Shown: piece after piece, positions 34,606 to 44,407 of the stretch
How positions within the stretch are numbered: the first letter of the stretch is position 1
Layout: each line of letters starts with the position of its first letter
Assembly: GCF_024171645.1 (NCBI RefSeq)
Contig: NZ_JALKAC010000003.1
Coordinates: forward strand, 62,001-126,000
DNA from: Flavobacterium sp. HSC-32F16
GTDB taxonomy: Bacteria; Bacteroidota; Bacteroidia; Flavobacteriales; Flavobacteriaceae
Direction: 5' to 3'
DNA: 64,000 nt
The notes under the pieces: generated by a model
What the model saw: only the letters and a program-made list of their open reading frames with translations
What the model was told of the DNA's origin: nothing
Database searches by the model: none
Translations under genes and position numbers: made by a program

Positions 34606-36828
34606 ATGATAGAAATAGATATTGAAAAAGAAAACAAAGCGATTGCGCAGGAATACAAGGAATTACTTAGGATTAGTTACCAAACTTTATCTCCTGCTGA
34701 TAAGAAATTAATTCGGAAAGCTTTTGATGTTGCTGTTGATGCTCACAAAGAGCAAAGACGCAAATCTGGAGAAGCGTATATCTTTCATCCTATTGCAGTT
34801 GCGAAAATTGTTGCCTCAGAAATTGGTCTGGGCGCGACTTCTATTGCTGCAGCTTTATTACACGATGTTGTAGAAGATACACCAATTACGGTTGAAGATA
34901 TTGAGCGTTTATTTAACCCAAAAGTGGCTCAATTGGTTGAAGGCTTGACCAAAATTTCGTTAGTTCAAAAAGACTTAAATGCATCAATGCAGGCGGAGAA
35001 TTTCAGGAAAATGATCCTTACTCTGAACGATGATGTGCGTGTAATTTTGATAAAACTGGCCGACCGTCTGCATAATATGCAGACCATGGACTCGATGGCG
35101 GAATATAAACAGACGAAAATTGCATCTGAAACCCTTTATATTTATGCTCCTCTCGCCCATCGTTTGGGACTTTATAATATCAAAACCAAATTAGAAGATT
35201 TGGGTTTAAAATATACAGAACCTGCTGTTTATAATGACATTGTAAGTAAAATTAGAGAAACAAAAGAAGAACAGGATGCTTATATCAAAGATATTTCGGA
35301 TGTTTTAAAGAAATCGCTGGATGCCGAAAATATCGATTATATCATAAAAGGCCGTCCGAAATCTATTTATTCGATTCGCCGTAAAATGCGTGCACAAAAC
35401 GTAAGTTTTGATGAAGTGTACGACAAATTTGCACTTAGGATTGTTTATAAATCAGATCCGCATGATGAAAAATTCATTGCCTGGAAAATATATTCCATCG
35501 TAACTGATCACTACAGACCTAGTCCGAGCCGTTTGCGTGACTGGATTTCATCTCCTAAATCAACTGGATATGAAGCACTTCACATTACCGTAATGGGACC
35601 AAAAGGCCGCTGGGTTGAAGTTCAGGTTCGAAGTGAACGTATGGATGAAATTGCCGAAAAAGGTTACGCAGCACATTACAAATACAAAAACGGAGCTAGC
35701 GAAGAAAGCGGCTTAGATGTCTGGTTGAATTTACTTCGCGAAGCTTTAGAAAACCCTGAAACCAATGCGGTAGATTTTGTTGAGGATTTCAAAATGAATT
35801 TATATTCAAAAGAAATTTTCATCTTTACGCCAAAAGGAGAAATAAAATCGCTTCCAAAAGGTGCGACTTCTTTAGACTTTGCGTTCAGTATTCACTCTGA
35901 AATTGGAATTAAAACAAGAGGAACTCGTGTAAACGGACGTCTTGTTCCTTTAAATCACGAATTAAAAAGCGGTGATCAGGTTGAAGTGATTACATCGGCC
36001 AACCAAAAACCAACAATAAACTGGCTGGAATATGTAACCACTTCCAGAGCAAAAAATAAAATTAAAAACGTTCTTAACGAGAACACAAAAAAAATTGGCG
36101 AGGAAGGAAAAGAATTACTTACCAGAAAACTGAAACATTTAAAAATTACGCTTAACGAACAAGTTACAAACGAGTTAGTTAACTTTTTTAAATTAAAAAC
36201 GAGTTTAGATTTATTTTATCGCGTTGGAATTGGCGCTATCGAAAATCAGCAGTTAAAAGATTACGCAGCACAAAAAAGCAATACGTTTATCAATTTCTTT
36301 AAAAATAAAATCAAAAGAAATAAAGATACAACAGCCGCAGAAGATATTCATAAACCTGTTATCAGCAGTAATTACGATATGCTGGTTTTTGGAACTGAAC
36401 ATGATAAACTCGATTATAAACTTTCGCAATGCTGTAACCCAATTCCGGGTGACGATGTTTTTGGTTTTGTAACCATAAACGAAGGTATCAAAGTGCATAA
36501 AAAAGATTGTCCAAACGCTATAGGAATGCAGTCAAATTATGCCTACCGAATTATGAGTGCGAAATGGATTGATTCTTCGCAAGAAGAATTCAAAGCCATT
36601 ATCAATATTACAGGAATGGACGTTTTGGGACTTACAAATCAGTTAACTCGTGTTATTTCGAATAATATGAGCGTTAATATTCAAAGTATTTCTTTGAGTA
36701 CAGATGCCGGAATTTTTCATGGACAGATTGCTGTTATTGTTCAAAACAATACAATTCTGAAAAAAATGATCAATGCTATTAAGAAAATTGACGGCGTCGA
36801 CAAGGTTACAAGAGAGTACAGAACCTAA
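34606..36828 (+). CDS. Bifunctional (p)ppGpp synthetase/hydrolase (RelA/SpoT family)
   Basis: The 740-residue protein is a long Rel enzyme. The hydrolase domain has HD at 86-87 (LLHDVVEDT) and NMQTMDSMAEYKQTKIA. The synthetase has RPKSIYSIRRKM, VYDKFALRI, GYEALHITVMGP and EVQVRSERMDEIAEKGYAAHYKYK. A TGS domain (IFTPKGEIKSLPKGATSLDFAF) and a zinc-finger-like CCNPIPGDDVFGF region are followed by a C-terminal ACT domain. Both activities look intact. I chose ATG 34606 because the TTG at 34591 only adds five residues. Confidence 0.95.
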   Translation: MIEIDIEKENKAIAQEYKELLRISYQTLSPADKKLIRKAFDVAVDAHKEQRRKSGEAYIFHPIAVAKIVASEIGLGATSIAAALLHDVVEDTPITVEDIERLFNPKVAQLVEGLTKISLVQKDLNASMQAENFRKMILTLNDDVRVILIKLADRLHNMQTMDSMAEYKQTKIASETLYIYAPLAHRLGLYNIKTKLEDLGLKYTEPAVYNDIVSKIRETKEEQDAYIKDISDVLKKSLDAENIDYIIKGRPKSIYSIRRKMRAQNVSFDEVYDKFALRIVYKSDPHDEKFIAWKIYSIVTDHYRPSPSRLRDWISSPKSTGYEALHITVMGPKGRWVEVQVRSERMDEIAEKGYAAHYKYKNGASEESGLDVWLNLLREALENPETNAVDFVEDFKMNLYSKEIFIFTPKGEIKSLPKGATSLDFAFSIHSEIGIKTRGTRVNGRLVPLNHELKSGDQVEVITSANQKPTINWLEYVTTSRAKNKIKNVLNENTKKIGEEGKELLTRKLKHLKITLNEQVTNELVNFFKLKTSLDLFYRVGIGAIENQQLKDYAAQKSNTFINFFKNKIKRNKDTTAAEDIHKPVISSNYDMLVFGTEHDKLDYKLSQCCNPIPGDDVFGFVTINEGIKVHKKDCPNAIGMQSNYAYRIMSAKWIDSSQEEFKAIINITGMDVLGLTNQLTRVISNNMSVNIQSISLSTDAGIFHGQIAVIVQNNTILKKMINAIKKIDGVDKVTREYRT

Positions 36829-36902
36829 CTTTTTAGGGAAACTATAAGTTTTTTGTAACGAAACTTTAAACGCGAAACTTTTATTCATTAAAAATAAAAA
36901 AT

Positions 36903-36910
36903 TATCTTTG
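36903..36910 (+). promoter_or_regulatory. -7 box of the Fur-family gene
   Basis: TATCTTTG matches TAnnTTTG exactly. It ends 6 nt before ATG 36917, so the transcript would have almost no leader. The in-frame TTG at 36908 lies inside the box, which rules it out as a start. Confidence 0.55.
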
Positions 36911-36916
36911 CAGGAT

Positions 36917-37381
36917 ATGACACTTATTTCAACTGACAACACTAAGAATCAAGAAATTGTAAAAAATGTTTTTACAATGTATCTTGAACAAAAAGGGCAT
37001 CGCAAAACTCCTGAGCGTTATGCTATACTTCAGGAAATTTACGATAGCGAGGAGCATTTTGATATAGAAAACCTATACATCAAAATGAAAAACAAAAACT
37101 ACCGTGTGAGCAGGGCTACGCTTTACAACACGATTGAGTTATTGTTAGACTGCGCTTTGGTTAGAAAACATCAATTTGGACAAAATCAGGCTTACTACGA
37201 AAAATCATATTTCGATAAACAGCACGATCACATTATCATGACAGATTCTGGTGAGGTAATCGAATTTTGCGATCCAAGAATTCAAACCATCAAAAAAACT
37301 ATCGAAGAGATATTTGATATTGAAATCACAAATCACTCGCTTTATTTCTACGGAAACAAAAAGCAGAACTCACAGTCTTAA
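36917..37381 (+). CDS. Fur family transcriptional regulator
   Basis: The 154-residue protein has the Fur winged helix ([39 protein letters not shown]) and the C-terminal dimerisation domain with [20 protein letters not shown] carrying metal ligands. The CxxC pairs that hold structural zinc in many Fur proteins are missing. It could sense iron or another metal. It is between rel and purA, an order that I recall from other flavobacterial genomes. Confidence 0.92.
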   Translation: MTLISTDNTKNQEIVKNVFTMYLEQKGHRKTPERYAILQEIYDSEEHFDIENLYIKMKNKNYRVSRATLYNTIELLLDCALVRKHQFGQNQAYYEKSYFDKQHDHIIMTDSGEVIEFCDPRIQTIKKTIEEIFDIEITNHSLYFYGNKKQNSQS

Positions 37382-37432
37382 AACAAAGAGTTTTTCAAAA
37401 ATTAAAAAAAAGAAAATTAACTACATAATCAG

Positions 37433-37454
37433 TAGGACATCTTAGATTGTCCTA
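37433..37454. promoter_or_regulatory. Short palindrome in the purA leader
   Basis: TAGGACA and TGTCCTA form 7-bp arms around 8 nt, ending 18 nt before ATG 37473. There is no T run, so it is not a terminator. It could be an operator or RNA hairpin of purA. Confidence 0.35.
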
Positions 37455-37472
37455 ACGCAAATTAAAAACAGA

Positions 37473-38744
37473 ATGACCGTAGATTTATTACTAGGATTAC
37501 AATGGGGAGATGAAGGTAAAGGAAAAATTGTTGACGTTCTTACCTCAAATTATGATATTATTGCACGTTTTCAAGGAGGACCAAATGCAGGACATACATT
37601 AGAATTTGATGGAATTAAGCATGTACTAAGAACTATTCCTTCTGGAATTTTCCACAAAAATTCAGTAAATATCATCGGAAATGGAGTTGTAATTGATCCG
37701 GTAGTTTTTCAAAAAGAAATTGAAGGTTTAGAGAAATTTAATCTTGATATTAAAAGTAAATTAATCATTTCAAGAAAAGCACATTTAATTTTGCCAACGC
37801 ACCGTTTGCTTGATGCTGCTTCTGAAGCATCAAAAGGTAAAGCAAAAATTGGTTCTACTCTTAAAGGAATTGGTCCAACTTACATGGACAAAACAGGTAG
37901 AAACGGATTACGTGTTGGTGACATTGAATTAGAAGATTTTAAAGATCGTTACAGAGCTTTGGCTGACAAGCACGAAGCTATGATTGCTTTTCATGATGTT
38001 GCTATTCAATACAATTTAGCTGAATTAGAAAAAGAATTCTTTGAAGCTATTGAAGAATTAAAAAAATTAGATTTTATTGATAGTGAAGAATATATGCACC
38101 AAGCTCAAAAAGCAGGTAAATCTATTCTTTGCGAAGGTGCTCAGGGATCTTTATTAGATGTTGATTTTGGAACTTATCCTTTTGTAACTTCATCAAACAC
38201 CACTGCTGCTGGAGCTTGTACAGGTTTAGGAATTGCTCCTAACAAAATCAAAGAAGTTTACGGAATTTTTAAAGCTTACGTAACTCGTGTTGGAAGCGGA
38301 CCTTTCCCAACTGAACTTTTTGACGAAGTTGGTGCTACAATGGCAAGAGTGGGTAACGAATTTGGATCTGTAACTGGAAGACAAAGACGTTGCGGATGGT
38401 TAGATCTTGTAGCTTTAAAATATGCTGTTCAGGTAAATGGGGTTACACAGTTAATGATGATGAAAGGTGATGTCCTTTCTGGTTTTGAAACTTTAAAAGT
38501 TTGTACTGAGTACAACTACAAAGGACAAAACATCTCTCATTTTCCATACAACATTGAACCAGAAAATGTTACTCCAATTTACAAAGAGTTTAAAGGATGG
38601 AAACAAGATTTAACAGGATTAACAAATTACGATCAATTACCTATTGAGCTAAAAGAATATATTGAGTTTATTGAAAAAGAAATCGAAGTGCCAATCAAAA
38701 TTGTATCGGTTGGACCAGACAGAAAACAAACAATAACAAAATAA
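37473..38744 (+). CDS. purA: Adenylosuccinate synthase
   Basis: The 423-residue enzyme converts IMP, aspartate and GTP to adenylosuccinate in AMP synthesis. It shows the GTP-binding loop QWGDEGKGKIVD (about 10-21), GGPNAGHT, KGIGPTYMDKTGRNGLR, CEGAQGSLLDVDFGTYPFVTSSNTTAAGACTGLG and TGRQRRCGWLD. The length is normal for the family. A terminator follows immediately. Confidence 0.98.
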   Translation: MTVDLLLGLQWGDEGKGKIVDVLTSNYDIIARFQGGPNAGHTLEFDGIKHVLRTIPSGIFHKNSVNIIGNGVVIDPVVFQKEIEGLEKFNLDIKSKLIISRKAHLILPTHRLLDAASEASKGKAKIGSTLKGIGPTYMDKTGRNGLRVGDIELEDFKDRYRALADKHEAMIAFHDVAIQYNLAELEKEFFEAIEELKKLDFIDSEEYMHQAQKAGKSILCEGAQGSLLDVDFGTYPFVTSSNTTAAGACTGLGIAPNKIKEVYGIFKAYVTRVGSGPFPTELFDEVGATMARVGNEFGSVTGRQRRCGWLDLVALKYAVQVNGVTQLMMMKGDVLSGFETLKVCTEYNYKGQNISHFPYNIEPENVTPIYKEFKGWKQDLTGLTNYDQLPIELKEYIEFIEKEIEVPIKIVSVGPDRKQTITK

Positions 38745-38751
38745 CACATCT

Positions 38752-38782
38752 AAAACGCTCTGAAAATCAGGGCGTTTTTTTT
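38752..38782 (+). terminator. Rho-independent terminator of purA
   Basis: AAAACGCTCTGA pairs with TCAGGGCGTTTT (one G-U pair) and is followed by a run of T ending at 38782. It starts 8 nt after the purA stop. Confidence 0.88.
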
Positions 38783-38798
38783 ATGAAACAATTTCCAA

Positions 38799-39383
38799 AT
38801 GAGAAAAAACCCAGAAATTGAAATAACAGATACCCAATTATTATCAGACAATTGGTATGTATTAAATAAAGTTACTTTTAACTACAAAAAGGAAAATGAA
38901 AAAGTAGAATCTCATATTCGCGAAGTGTATGACCGCGGAAACGGCGCCGGAATATTATTATACAATACTGCGAAAAAGACCGTTATATTAACGCGACAAT
39001 TTCGTTTACCCACTTTTCTTAACGGAAATAAAACCGGAATGATGATCGAGGTTTGCGCAGGGCTTTTAGATAAGGACAATGCTGAACAGGCTATTATTCG
39101 CGAAACTGAAGAAGAAACAGGTTATCGCTTAAAAAAAGTTCAAAAAGTGATTGAAACTTATATGTCTCCTGGATCTGTAACAGAGATTTTATATTTATTT
39201 GTGGGAGAATATGATGAAAGCATGAAAGTAAGCTCAGGCGGCGGACTTGACGCTGAACAGGAAAACATAGAAGTTCTGGAATACACTTTTGATGAAGCGT
39301 ATGCCATGATAGAATCTGCCGAAATTACGGATGCTAAAACAATTTTACTATTGCAGCATGCTAAAATAAAAGATTTGATTTAA
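38799..39383 (+). CDS. Nudix hydrolase, NudK-like (GDP-mannose pyrophosphatase)
   Basis: The 194-residue protein has an N-terminal sheet, VILTRQFRLPTFLNG, a Nudix box starting AGLLDKDN and ending RETEEETGY (about 88-109), then TYMSPGSVTEILYLFVGEY, which matches NudK of E. coli. The Glu that usually follows the glycine by six positions is Asn here, while the metal-binding Glu residues of RETEEE are kept. It removes the sugar part of GDP-mannose or related nucleotides. It begins 17 nt after the purA terminator. Confidence 0.88.
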   Translation: MRKNPEIEITDTQLLSDNWYVLNKVTFNYKKENEKVESHIREVYDRGNGAGILLYNTAKKTVILTRQFRLPTFLNGNKTGMMIEVCAGLLDKDNAEQAIIRETEEETGYRLKKVQKVIETYMSPGSVTEILYLFVGEYDESMKVSSGGGLDAEQENIEVLEYTFDEAYAMIESAEITDAKTILLLQHAKIKDLI

Positions 39384-39404
39384 GTAAGGTATTTTTTATT
39401 ATTT

Positions 39405-39458
39405 TTAGACTGAAATTGGGTTTTGATTTTTGAAAAAGAGCACTCAATTTCAGTCTAA
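39405..39458. promoter_or_regulatory. 14-bp stem hairpin in the leader of the secreted TPR gene
   Basis: TTAGACTGAAATTG (39405-39418) and CAATTTCAGTCTAA (39445-39458) are perfect inverted copies with a 26-nt loop. The element ends 18 nt before ATG 39477. No T run follows, so a leader structure or mobile mini-element is more likely than a terminator. Confidence 0.5.
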
Positions 39459-39476
39459 TCTAACCAAAATACCAAA

Positions 39477-40937
39477 ATGAAATTAAAATTTTTACTCTTC
39501 TTTTTAACTTTCTCCGTTTATTCCTTCTCACAAAAACTTCAACGTACTGTTTTTGATTACGAAAAATTAAAATCTGATAATTTTGCTGCTTGCGACGAAA
39601 CTGTTGCCAAAGAACAAGAAAACATTTCAATTAAACTTCAGGAAAACAACAGTACAGCTGCCATAGCTATTTCTAAAAAACTGTATGATAATAAAAACGA
39701 TTGTTTTGGAACCTTTGAGGTTTACGGATATTCTTTGTTTCGAAACGGGCAATGGTTTGAAGGAATTGATATTATCGAAAAAGGGATTACGAAATTTGGG
39801 AGTGTTCCAGAATTAATAAAAAGAAAATCTGAAATGAGTCTGGAAATGGCAGAATTAGGCACCAGACAAAAAAACATTGATGGAAATTCCGTTTTTAAAG
39901 CAGATTCACTTCAATATAATGAAGATCAATTTAAAGAGGAAAACCTAAAATCTGCTCTTATTGATCTTGAATATCTGATCAAAGTATACGGTCGAAGTGA
40001 GGAAATTTATTATGCTGCTAAAATTCAACAGCTTTTAACAAATTACACTAAATCTAATGAAACATTCAAAACTCTTTTGAATGATGAAAAATATAAAAAT
40101 GCTGCTTTATTTAATATTGCAGACAATTATATTGCACTAAAAGACTTTACCAGTGCTGAAGCAGAATTTAATAAAATGCTGGCAGAAAATCCCAAAGAAG
40201 CCATAATCTATGATAAGTTATCCGAAATTTATGAATTTAAAAAAGACAAAGCAAAAGCAACAGAATTAGCGAGCAAAAGCATGTTCTACCAGAACATCCC
40301 GTCTGATTCAGATTTGGAATACAGCAAAGAAAATTTAGAACTGCTGCAGTTTTTTGGATCAGATGAAAATAAACCCGCTAAAAAATTAAAAAAACTTCAA
40401 GAAATTTTAAATCAAAACAAACCGCAATATACAATCGATGTATGTTTGATGATTTTAAAACTGCATACAAATCACGGAAACGGCGTTGAAGAAAAAGCCA
40501 CTGAAATATTAAAAAACATTGGAAAACCATCCATAGAAAAGGTTAATAAACTGTTTCAAAGTAATGTATCGACCTGTACAATTACTAATTTGGCCGATGT
40601 TATGGCAGGTGTAAAGGATGAAAACTCATGGGAACTCATGAAACAATACTTATCTTATATCGCAACTATGCCCATGACATTGATTCCGCCAAATTTACCC
40701 GAAAAAATGATTCAGTTTAACGAAGACAGAGGCATAACAGAAATCCTTACAACGGTAAAACCTTTACTAACGAAACAAGAAAACAACGAAGATCCGCTTA
40801 GTCAACTGGGAGGTTTTGGGCAATATGTTTATTATTCTCCTTTAGGAAAGGTAAGTAATGAAAAACTAAAAAAAATTGCGGCTGAATTAAAGTATTCAGA
40901 TAAAGAATTTAGTTTACTAAAAGATAAAATTAAGTAA
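39477..40937 (+). CDS. Secreted TPR-containing protein
   Basis: The 486-residue protein has a signal peptide (SVYSFS-Q). The middle has TPR-like pairs (NAALFNIADNYIALKDFTSAEAEFNKML; AIIYDKLSEIYEFKKDKAKATELA), and the C-terminal third is helical without a clear family. I cannot assign a function. It is followed after 36 nt by an S41 peptidase gene, and the two are probably co-transcribed. Confidence 0.7.
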   Translation: MKLKFLLFFLTFSVYSFSQKLQRTVFDYEKLKSDNFAACDETVAKEQENISIKLQENNSTAAIAISKKLYDNKNDCFGTFEVYGYSLFRNGQWFEGIDIIEKGITKFGSVPELIKRKSEMSLEMAELGTRQKNIDGNSVFKADSLQYNEDQFKEENLKSALIDLEYLIKVYGRSEEIYYAAKIQQLLTNYTKSNETFKTLLNDEKYKNAALFNIADNYIALKDFTSAEAEFNKMLAENPKEAIIYDKLSEIYEFKKDKAKATELASKSMFYQNIPSDSDLEYSKENLELLQFFGSDENKPAKKLKKLQEILNQNKPQYTIDVCLMILKLHTNHGNGVEEKATEILKNIGKPSIEKVNKLFQSNVSTCTITNLADVMAGVKDENSWELMKQYLSYIATMPMTLIPPNLPEKMIQFNEDRGITEILTTVKPLLTKQENNEDPLSQLGGFGQYVYYSPLGKVSNEKLKKIAAELKYSDKEFSLLKDKIK

Positions 40938-40973
40938 CCGAAAAATCAATATTTAGATTCTAAAATCCATGAA

Positions 40974-42467
40974 ATGCTAAAATTTAAAATATTTCTTATT
41001 CTGTTTTTCCCATTTCTTCTAATGGGGCAAAATGAAAAATTCGCAGTTGAAAAATTAAAGCAGGACTTGATCCTTTTTAAAGAAATAAGAGAAAAAGCTA
41101 ATTCAGGAATTTATAAATACCGCACCAAAAAGCAAATCGACAGCATATATTTGTGGGCATTTACACAAATAAACGAACCTAAAGAATTAATAGATTTCTA
41201 TAAAATAATTCTTCAAATTACTGATTTTGAAGGAAGCCTGCACAATGACACTACACTTCCTGATGATTTTGAAAAAAAATATTCATCAGGAACTGTTTTC
41301 TTTCCTTATCCGGTAAAAATTGTTAATAACCAGCTGCTTCTTAATTTTAAAAATACCGAAATTCCGGCAGGATCTCAAATTCACAGCCTTAACGGAATTG
41401 AAACAAAGAAACTCTTGTCTTCTTTTTACAAATATTACACAACTGATGGTTATAATATTACAGGTAAATCAATTGGAATTGGAAGTGCATTTGCCAAATA
41501 TTTCGAATTCGAATATGGTCCTCAAAAGAAATTCTCTGTAGAATATTCTCTTCCAAATGAAACACAAAAACGTAAAAAGATAATTCTGGCTGTTTCAAAC
41601 GAAACCCGAAAGCAGAATTTTAAAAACCGTCATTCTCTTGCTATTGATAGTTTACAATATAGTAGAGCAAAAGATAAATATCATTTTAAAGTAATCTCAG
41701 AAAAAACAGCATTACTTTCTATTCATACTTTTCTAATAGGCCAAAATGCAAAAGACAAAGAGCATCTTGCTTACAAAAAATACCTGGACAGCTGTTTTGA
41801 ATATCTCTCAAAAAACAGTGAGATTAAAAATTTGATTGTTGACGTTAGAAATAACGGCGGCGGAACAGATCCAAATGACATTGTTACTTTTTCTTATCTC
41901 TCTGCTAAACCATATCGTGAAAATGCATCGGCTTATGTTAATTTTCAGGAAGTTCCATTTTCGGAATATTTAGTTTACGAGGAAACTGAAACACATAAAA
42001 AACAGGAAGAGAAAAAAGATTTTCAAGATGAATTAAAAGAAGAATTTCCAAAACTGGAAAGCGGTAAATATTTTCAGGATAAAAAATTCAATCAGCTATT
42101 ACAGCCTGATAAAAATAGTTTTAAAGGACAAATCTATTTACTAATAAGTCCACGAATAGCTTCTGCGGGTTCATTGTTCGCATCTTTGACCGCAGGAAAT
42201 ACAAATGCAATAGTCATTGGCGAAGAAACGATGGGAGGTTATTACGGACACAACGGCCACACTCCTATTGAATATGAATTACCAAATACAAAAATCAAAA
42301 CACAATTTTCTATTGTAAATTTAGAACAGAATGTTCCGAAAAAAACAAATCAAATTTTTGGAAGAGGAATTATTCCAGATTATGAAGTCAAACAAACTTT
42401 AGAAGATTTTCTACAAAATAAGGACACGCAATTTGAATATACTTTGAAATTGATTGAACAGAAATAA
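40974..42467 (+). CDS. S41 family peptidase (secreted)
   Basis: The 497-residue protein has a signal peptide (FLLMG-Q), an N-terminal helical domain, a PDZ-like region (AGSQIHSLNGIETKKLL) and the S41 core with LIVDVRNNGGGTDPND and the nucleophile area SPRIASAGSLFASL. The position 25 residues after the Ser is Gly (ETMGGYYG), not the Ctp-type Lys. It is probably a periplasmic peptidase with a tricorn-like site. It is downstream of a TPR protein that may be its partner. Confidence 0.85.
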   Translation: MLKFKIFLILFFPFLLMGQNEKFAVEKLKQDLILFKEIREKANSGIYKYRTKKQIDSIYLWAFTQINEPKELIDFYKIILQITDFEGSLHNDTTLPDDFEKKYSSGTVFFPYPVKIVNNQLLLNFKNTEIPAGSQIHSLNGIETKKLLSSFYKYYTTDGYNITGKSIGIGSAFAKYFEFEYGPQKKFSVEYSLPNETQKRKKIILAVSNETRKQNFKNRHSLAIDSLQYSRAKDKYHFKVISEKTALLSIHTFLIGQNAKDKEHLAYKKYLDSCFEYLSKNSEIKNLIVDVRNNGGGTDPNDIVTFSYLSAKPYRENASAYVNFQEVPFSEYLVYEETETHKKQEEKKDFQDELKEEFPKLESGKYFQDKKFNQLLQPDKNSFKGQIYLLISPRIASAGSLFASLTAGNTNAIVIGEETMGGYYGHNGHTPIEYELPNTKIKTQFSIVNLEQNVPKKTNQIFGRGIIPDYEVKQTLEDFLQNKDTQFEYTLKLIEQK

Positions 42468-42505
42468 TATTTTATAAAAGCATAAATAGAAAAAAAAATA
42501 TAAAT

Positions 42506-43297
42506 ATGGGATTATTCAACTTCTTTAAGAAAAAAGAAACTTCGCCTGACACAACTGAAAAAAGCACATTACTTGCTATGCCAATGTTTAACGACAGTGA
42601 ACGTTATGTTGTTGCTGATGTTTTAGAAGATTTAAAAAATTATTGGGGAGTATTAATTACAGATTTCACAGGAGATGACAATTCTGCTGTTTTTAAAATA
42701 AATGATGAATTAGTGATACTTACGTATCTGCCTGCTCAGATCCCATGGGATGAAATTTCCAGAACTGCTCAATATGCATACAATTGGCAGACTGCCGAAG
42801 AAGATTTAAAAAACCATAACGGACATGCTATTGTTTCTGTTATTTCTACACAAAAAAGTCAGGTCGAATCATATAGCATTTTAAGCAAATTACTTTCTTC
42901 TATATTATCAACATCAAATGCGATAGGAGTTTATCACGGAAGCCAAACATTATTAATTCCAAAATCGCAATATCTAGAAAAAAGCAGTAATCTTCTTCAA
43001 AAAAAATCGCCGGTACATTTGTGGATTTATATTGGAATTCGAACATCTAACGAAGGAAATAGTATTTACACATATGGATTAAATGAGTTTGGAAAACAAG
43101 ATATAGAAGTTATAAATTCCCAACTAGAAATTGAAGAATTGTATGGCTTCATTTCAAATATTGCTGCTTATGTTATCGACAGCAATATTACCTTTAAAAG
43201 TGGTGAAACTCTTGGTTATACTGCAGAACAGAAAATAAAAATAACCTCTTCAGCAGGAATATTAGTTGAGGGCAATACTTTAAAATTAGAAATGTAA
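42506..43297 (+). CDS. DUF4261-like domain protein
   Basis: The 263-residue protein has no signal peptide. It starts with a basic N terminus (MGLFNFFKKKE) that may be a membrane-facing helix. The core (FNDSERYVVADVLEDLKNYW; AVFKINDELVILTYLPAQIPWDEI; GHAIVSVISTQKSQVESY) and the C-terminal half with YTYGLNEFGKQDIEVIN resemble the DUF4261 family, whose function is unknown. It follows the S41 gene after 38 nt. Confidence 0.65.
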   Translation: MGLFNFFKKKETSPDTTEKSTLLAMPMFNDSERYVVADVLEDLKNYWGVLITDFTGDDNSAVFKINDELVILTYLPAQIPWDEISRTAQYAYNWQTAEEDLKNHNGHAIVSVISTQKSQVESYSILSKLLSSILSTSNAIGVYHGSQTLLIPKSQYLEKSSNLLQKKSPVHLWIYIGIRTSNEGNSIYTYGLNEFGKQDIEVINSQLEIEELYGFISNIAAYVIDSNITFKSGETLGYTAEQKIKITSSAGILVEGNTLKLEM

Positions 43298-43392
43298 TTT
43301 TAATGATGTGAAAATCCAACAAACAATTCAAAAAATTATGTAAAGTATATAGCTCAGTATGGTTATAATTTTATTTTTATAAAATACGACCT

Positions 43393-44289
43393 ATGAAAAA
43401 GTTATATTACACAGCAAACGTACTACTTATATTGATGTTAGGATTAATCGTTTCTTGCAAAAAAAGTGACACCATAACCCTTACTGATAATACAGAAAAA
43501 GAGAAACCAAAGAAAACAATTGAGCACAAGAAACCTGAATCAACTGTTTCTTATCAATTTACAAATGCGAAAGAATGGCTGAAAGCGAATGAAGCCGACA
43601 GCACAAAAATGGATATCGTTTATGCAGTAAACAGAACTGATAAAGCAAATCTTAAAAAACTGGATTCAGTGGTTGTACCAACTGATTTTAGCGGAGATTT
43701 GGTTTATTACCTTTCATTTCCTTTACATGTTGCTGTTTTAGAAGATGTATCTAAAATTATTATTTTCTCTTATCCTACTCAAACTTTTGCCGCTTATGAA
43801 AACGGTGAATTAGTTCGTACAGGCCCTACAAATATGGGTAGAAAAAAAGATCCTACACCAACAGGATTATTTTTTACCAATTGGAAAGCAGAAAAAACCA
43901 CGAGTACTTTTAATGACGAATGGGAATTAAAATGGAATTTCAATATCGAAAATAAACTTGGCGTTGGTTTTCACCAATATGAATTGCCGGGTTATCCAGC
44001 TTCACATTCCTGTTTAAGATTATTAGAAAAAGATGCTAAATATCTATACAAATTTGCAGATGAATGGATTTTAAAAGATAAAGAAAATGTAAAAGTAAAA
44101 GGAACTCCGGTTGTTGTTTTTGGAAGTTATGATTTTGATGGCCCAAAACCATGGCTGAAATTAGCATCTGATCCAAAAGCTTTAAGCATTTCTGAGAATG
44201 AAATTGAAAATGAAGTAAAACCGTTTATTCAGAAGATTTTAGAAAATCAGAAACTGAGAGAGACAGAACCTCAGACTGCTGCTCTTTAA
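43393..44289 (+). CDS. L,D-transpeptidase family lipoprotein
   Basis: The 298-residue protein has a lipobox LIVSC with Cys22, so it is a lipoprotein. After a linker rich in Lys and Glu it has a YkuD domain: IIIFSYPTQTFAAYENGELV, MGRKKDPTPTG and the catalytic SHSCLR with Cys206 and its His. The enzyme cross-links or modifies peptidoglycan in the periplasm. It converges on guaB across a bidirectional terminator. Confidence 0.85.
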   Translation: MKKLYYTANVLLILMLGLIVSCKKSDTITLTDNTEKEKPKKTIEHKKPESTVSYQFTNAKEWLKANEADSTKMDIVYAVNRTDKANLKKLDSVVVPTDFSGDLVYYLSFPLHVAVLEDVSKIIIFSYPTQTFAAYENGELVRTGPTNMGRKKDPTPTGLFFTNWKAEKTTSTFNDEWELKWNFNIENKLGVGFHQYELPGYPASHSCLRLLEKDAKYLYKFADEWILKDKENVKVKGTPVVVFGSYDFDGPKPWLKLASDPKALSISENEIENEVKPFIQKILENQKLRETEPQTAAL

Positions 44290-44349
44290 CTATTTTTAAG
44301 CTTAGATTTCAATTTCCTAAAATAAAATCTAAACTCATTTTATAAAACT

Positions 44350-44386
44350 AAAAAAGGCATAAGAAATTGATTCTTATGCCTTTTTT
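44350..44386. terminator. Bidirectional terminator between the L,D-transpeptidase and guaB
   Basis: A 16-bp perfect stem (44350-44365 with 44371-44386) with a 5-nt loop has an A run on the left and a T run on the right. It can stop transcripts from both sides. Confidence 0.9.
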
Positions 44387-44407
44387 ATATTTGAAAAAAA
44401 AATAAAA

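Noticed and set aside
37382..37472. A purine riboswitch before purA
   Set aside because: The spacer is too short, and only one 7-bp palindrome is present without the conserved three-way junction bases.
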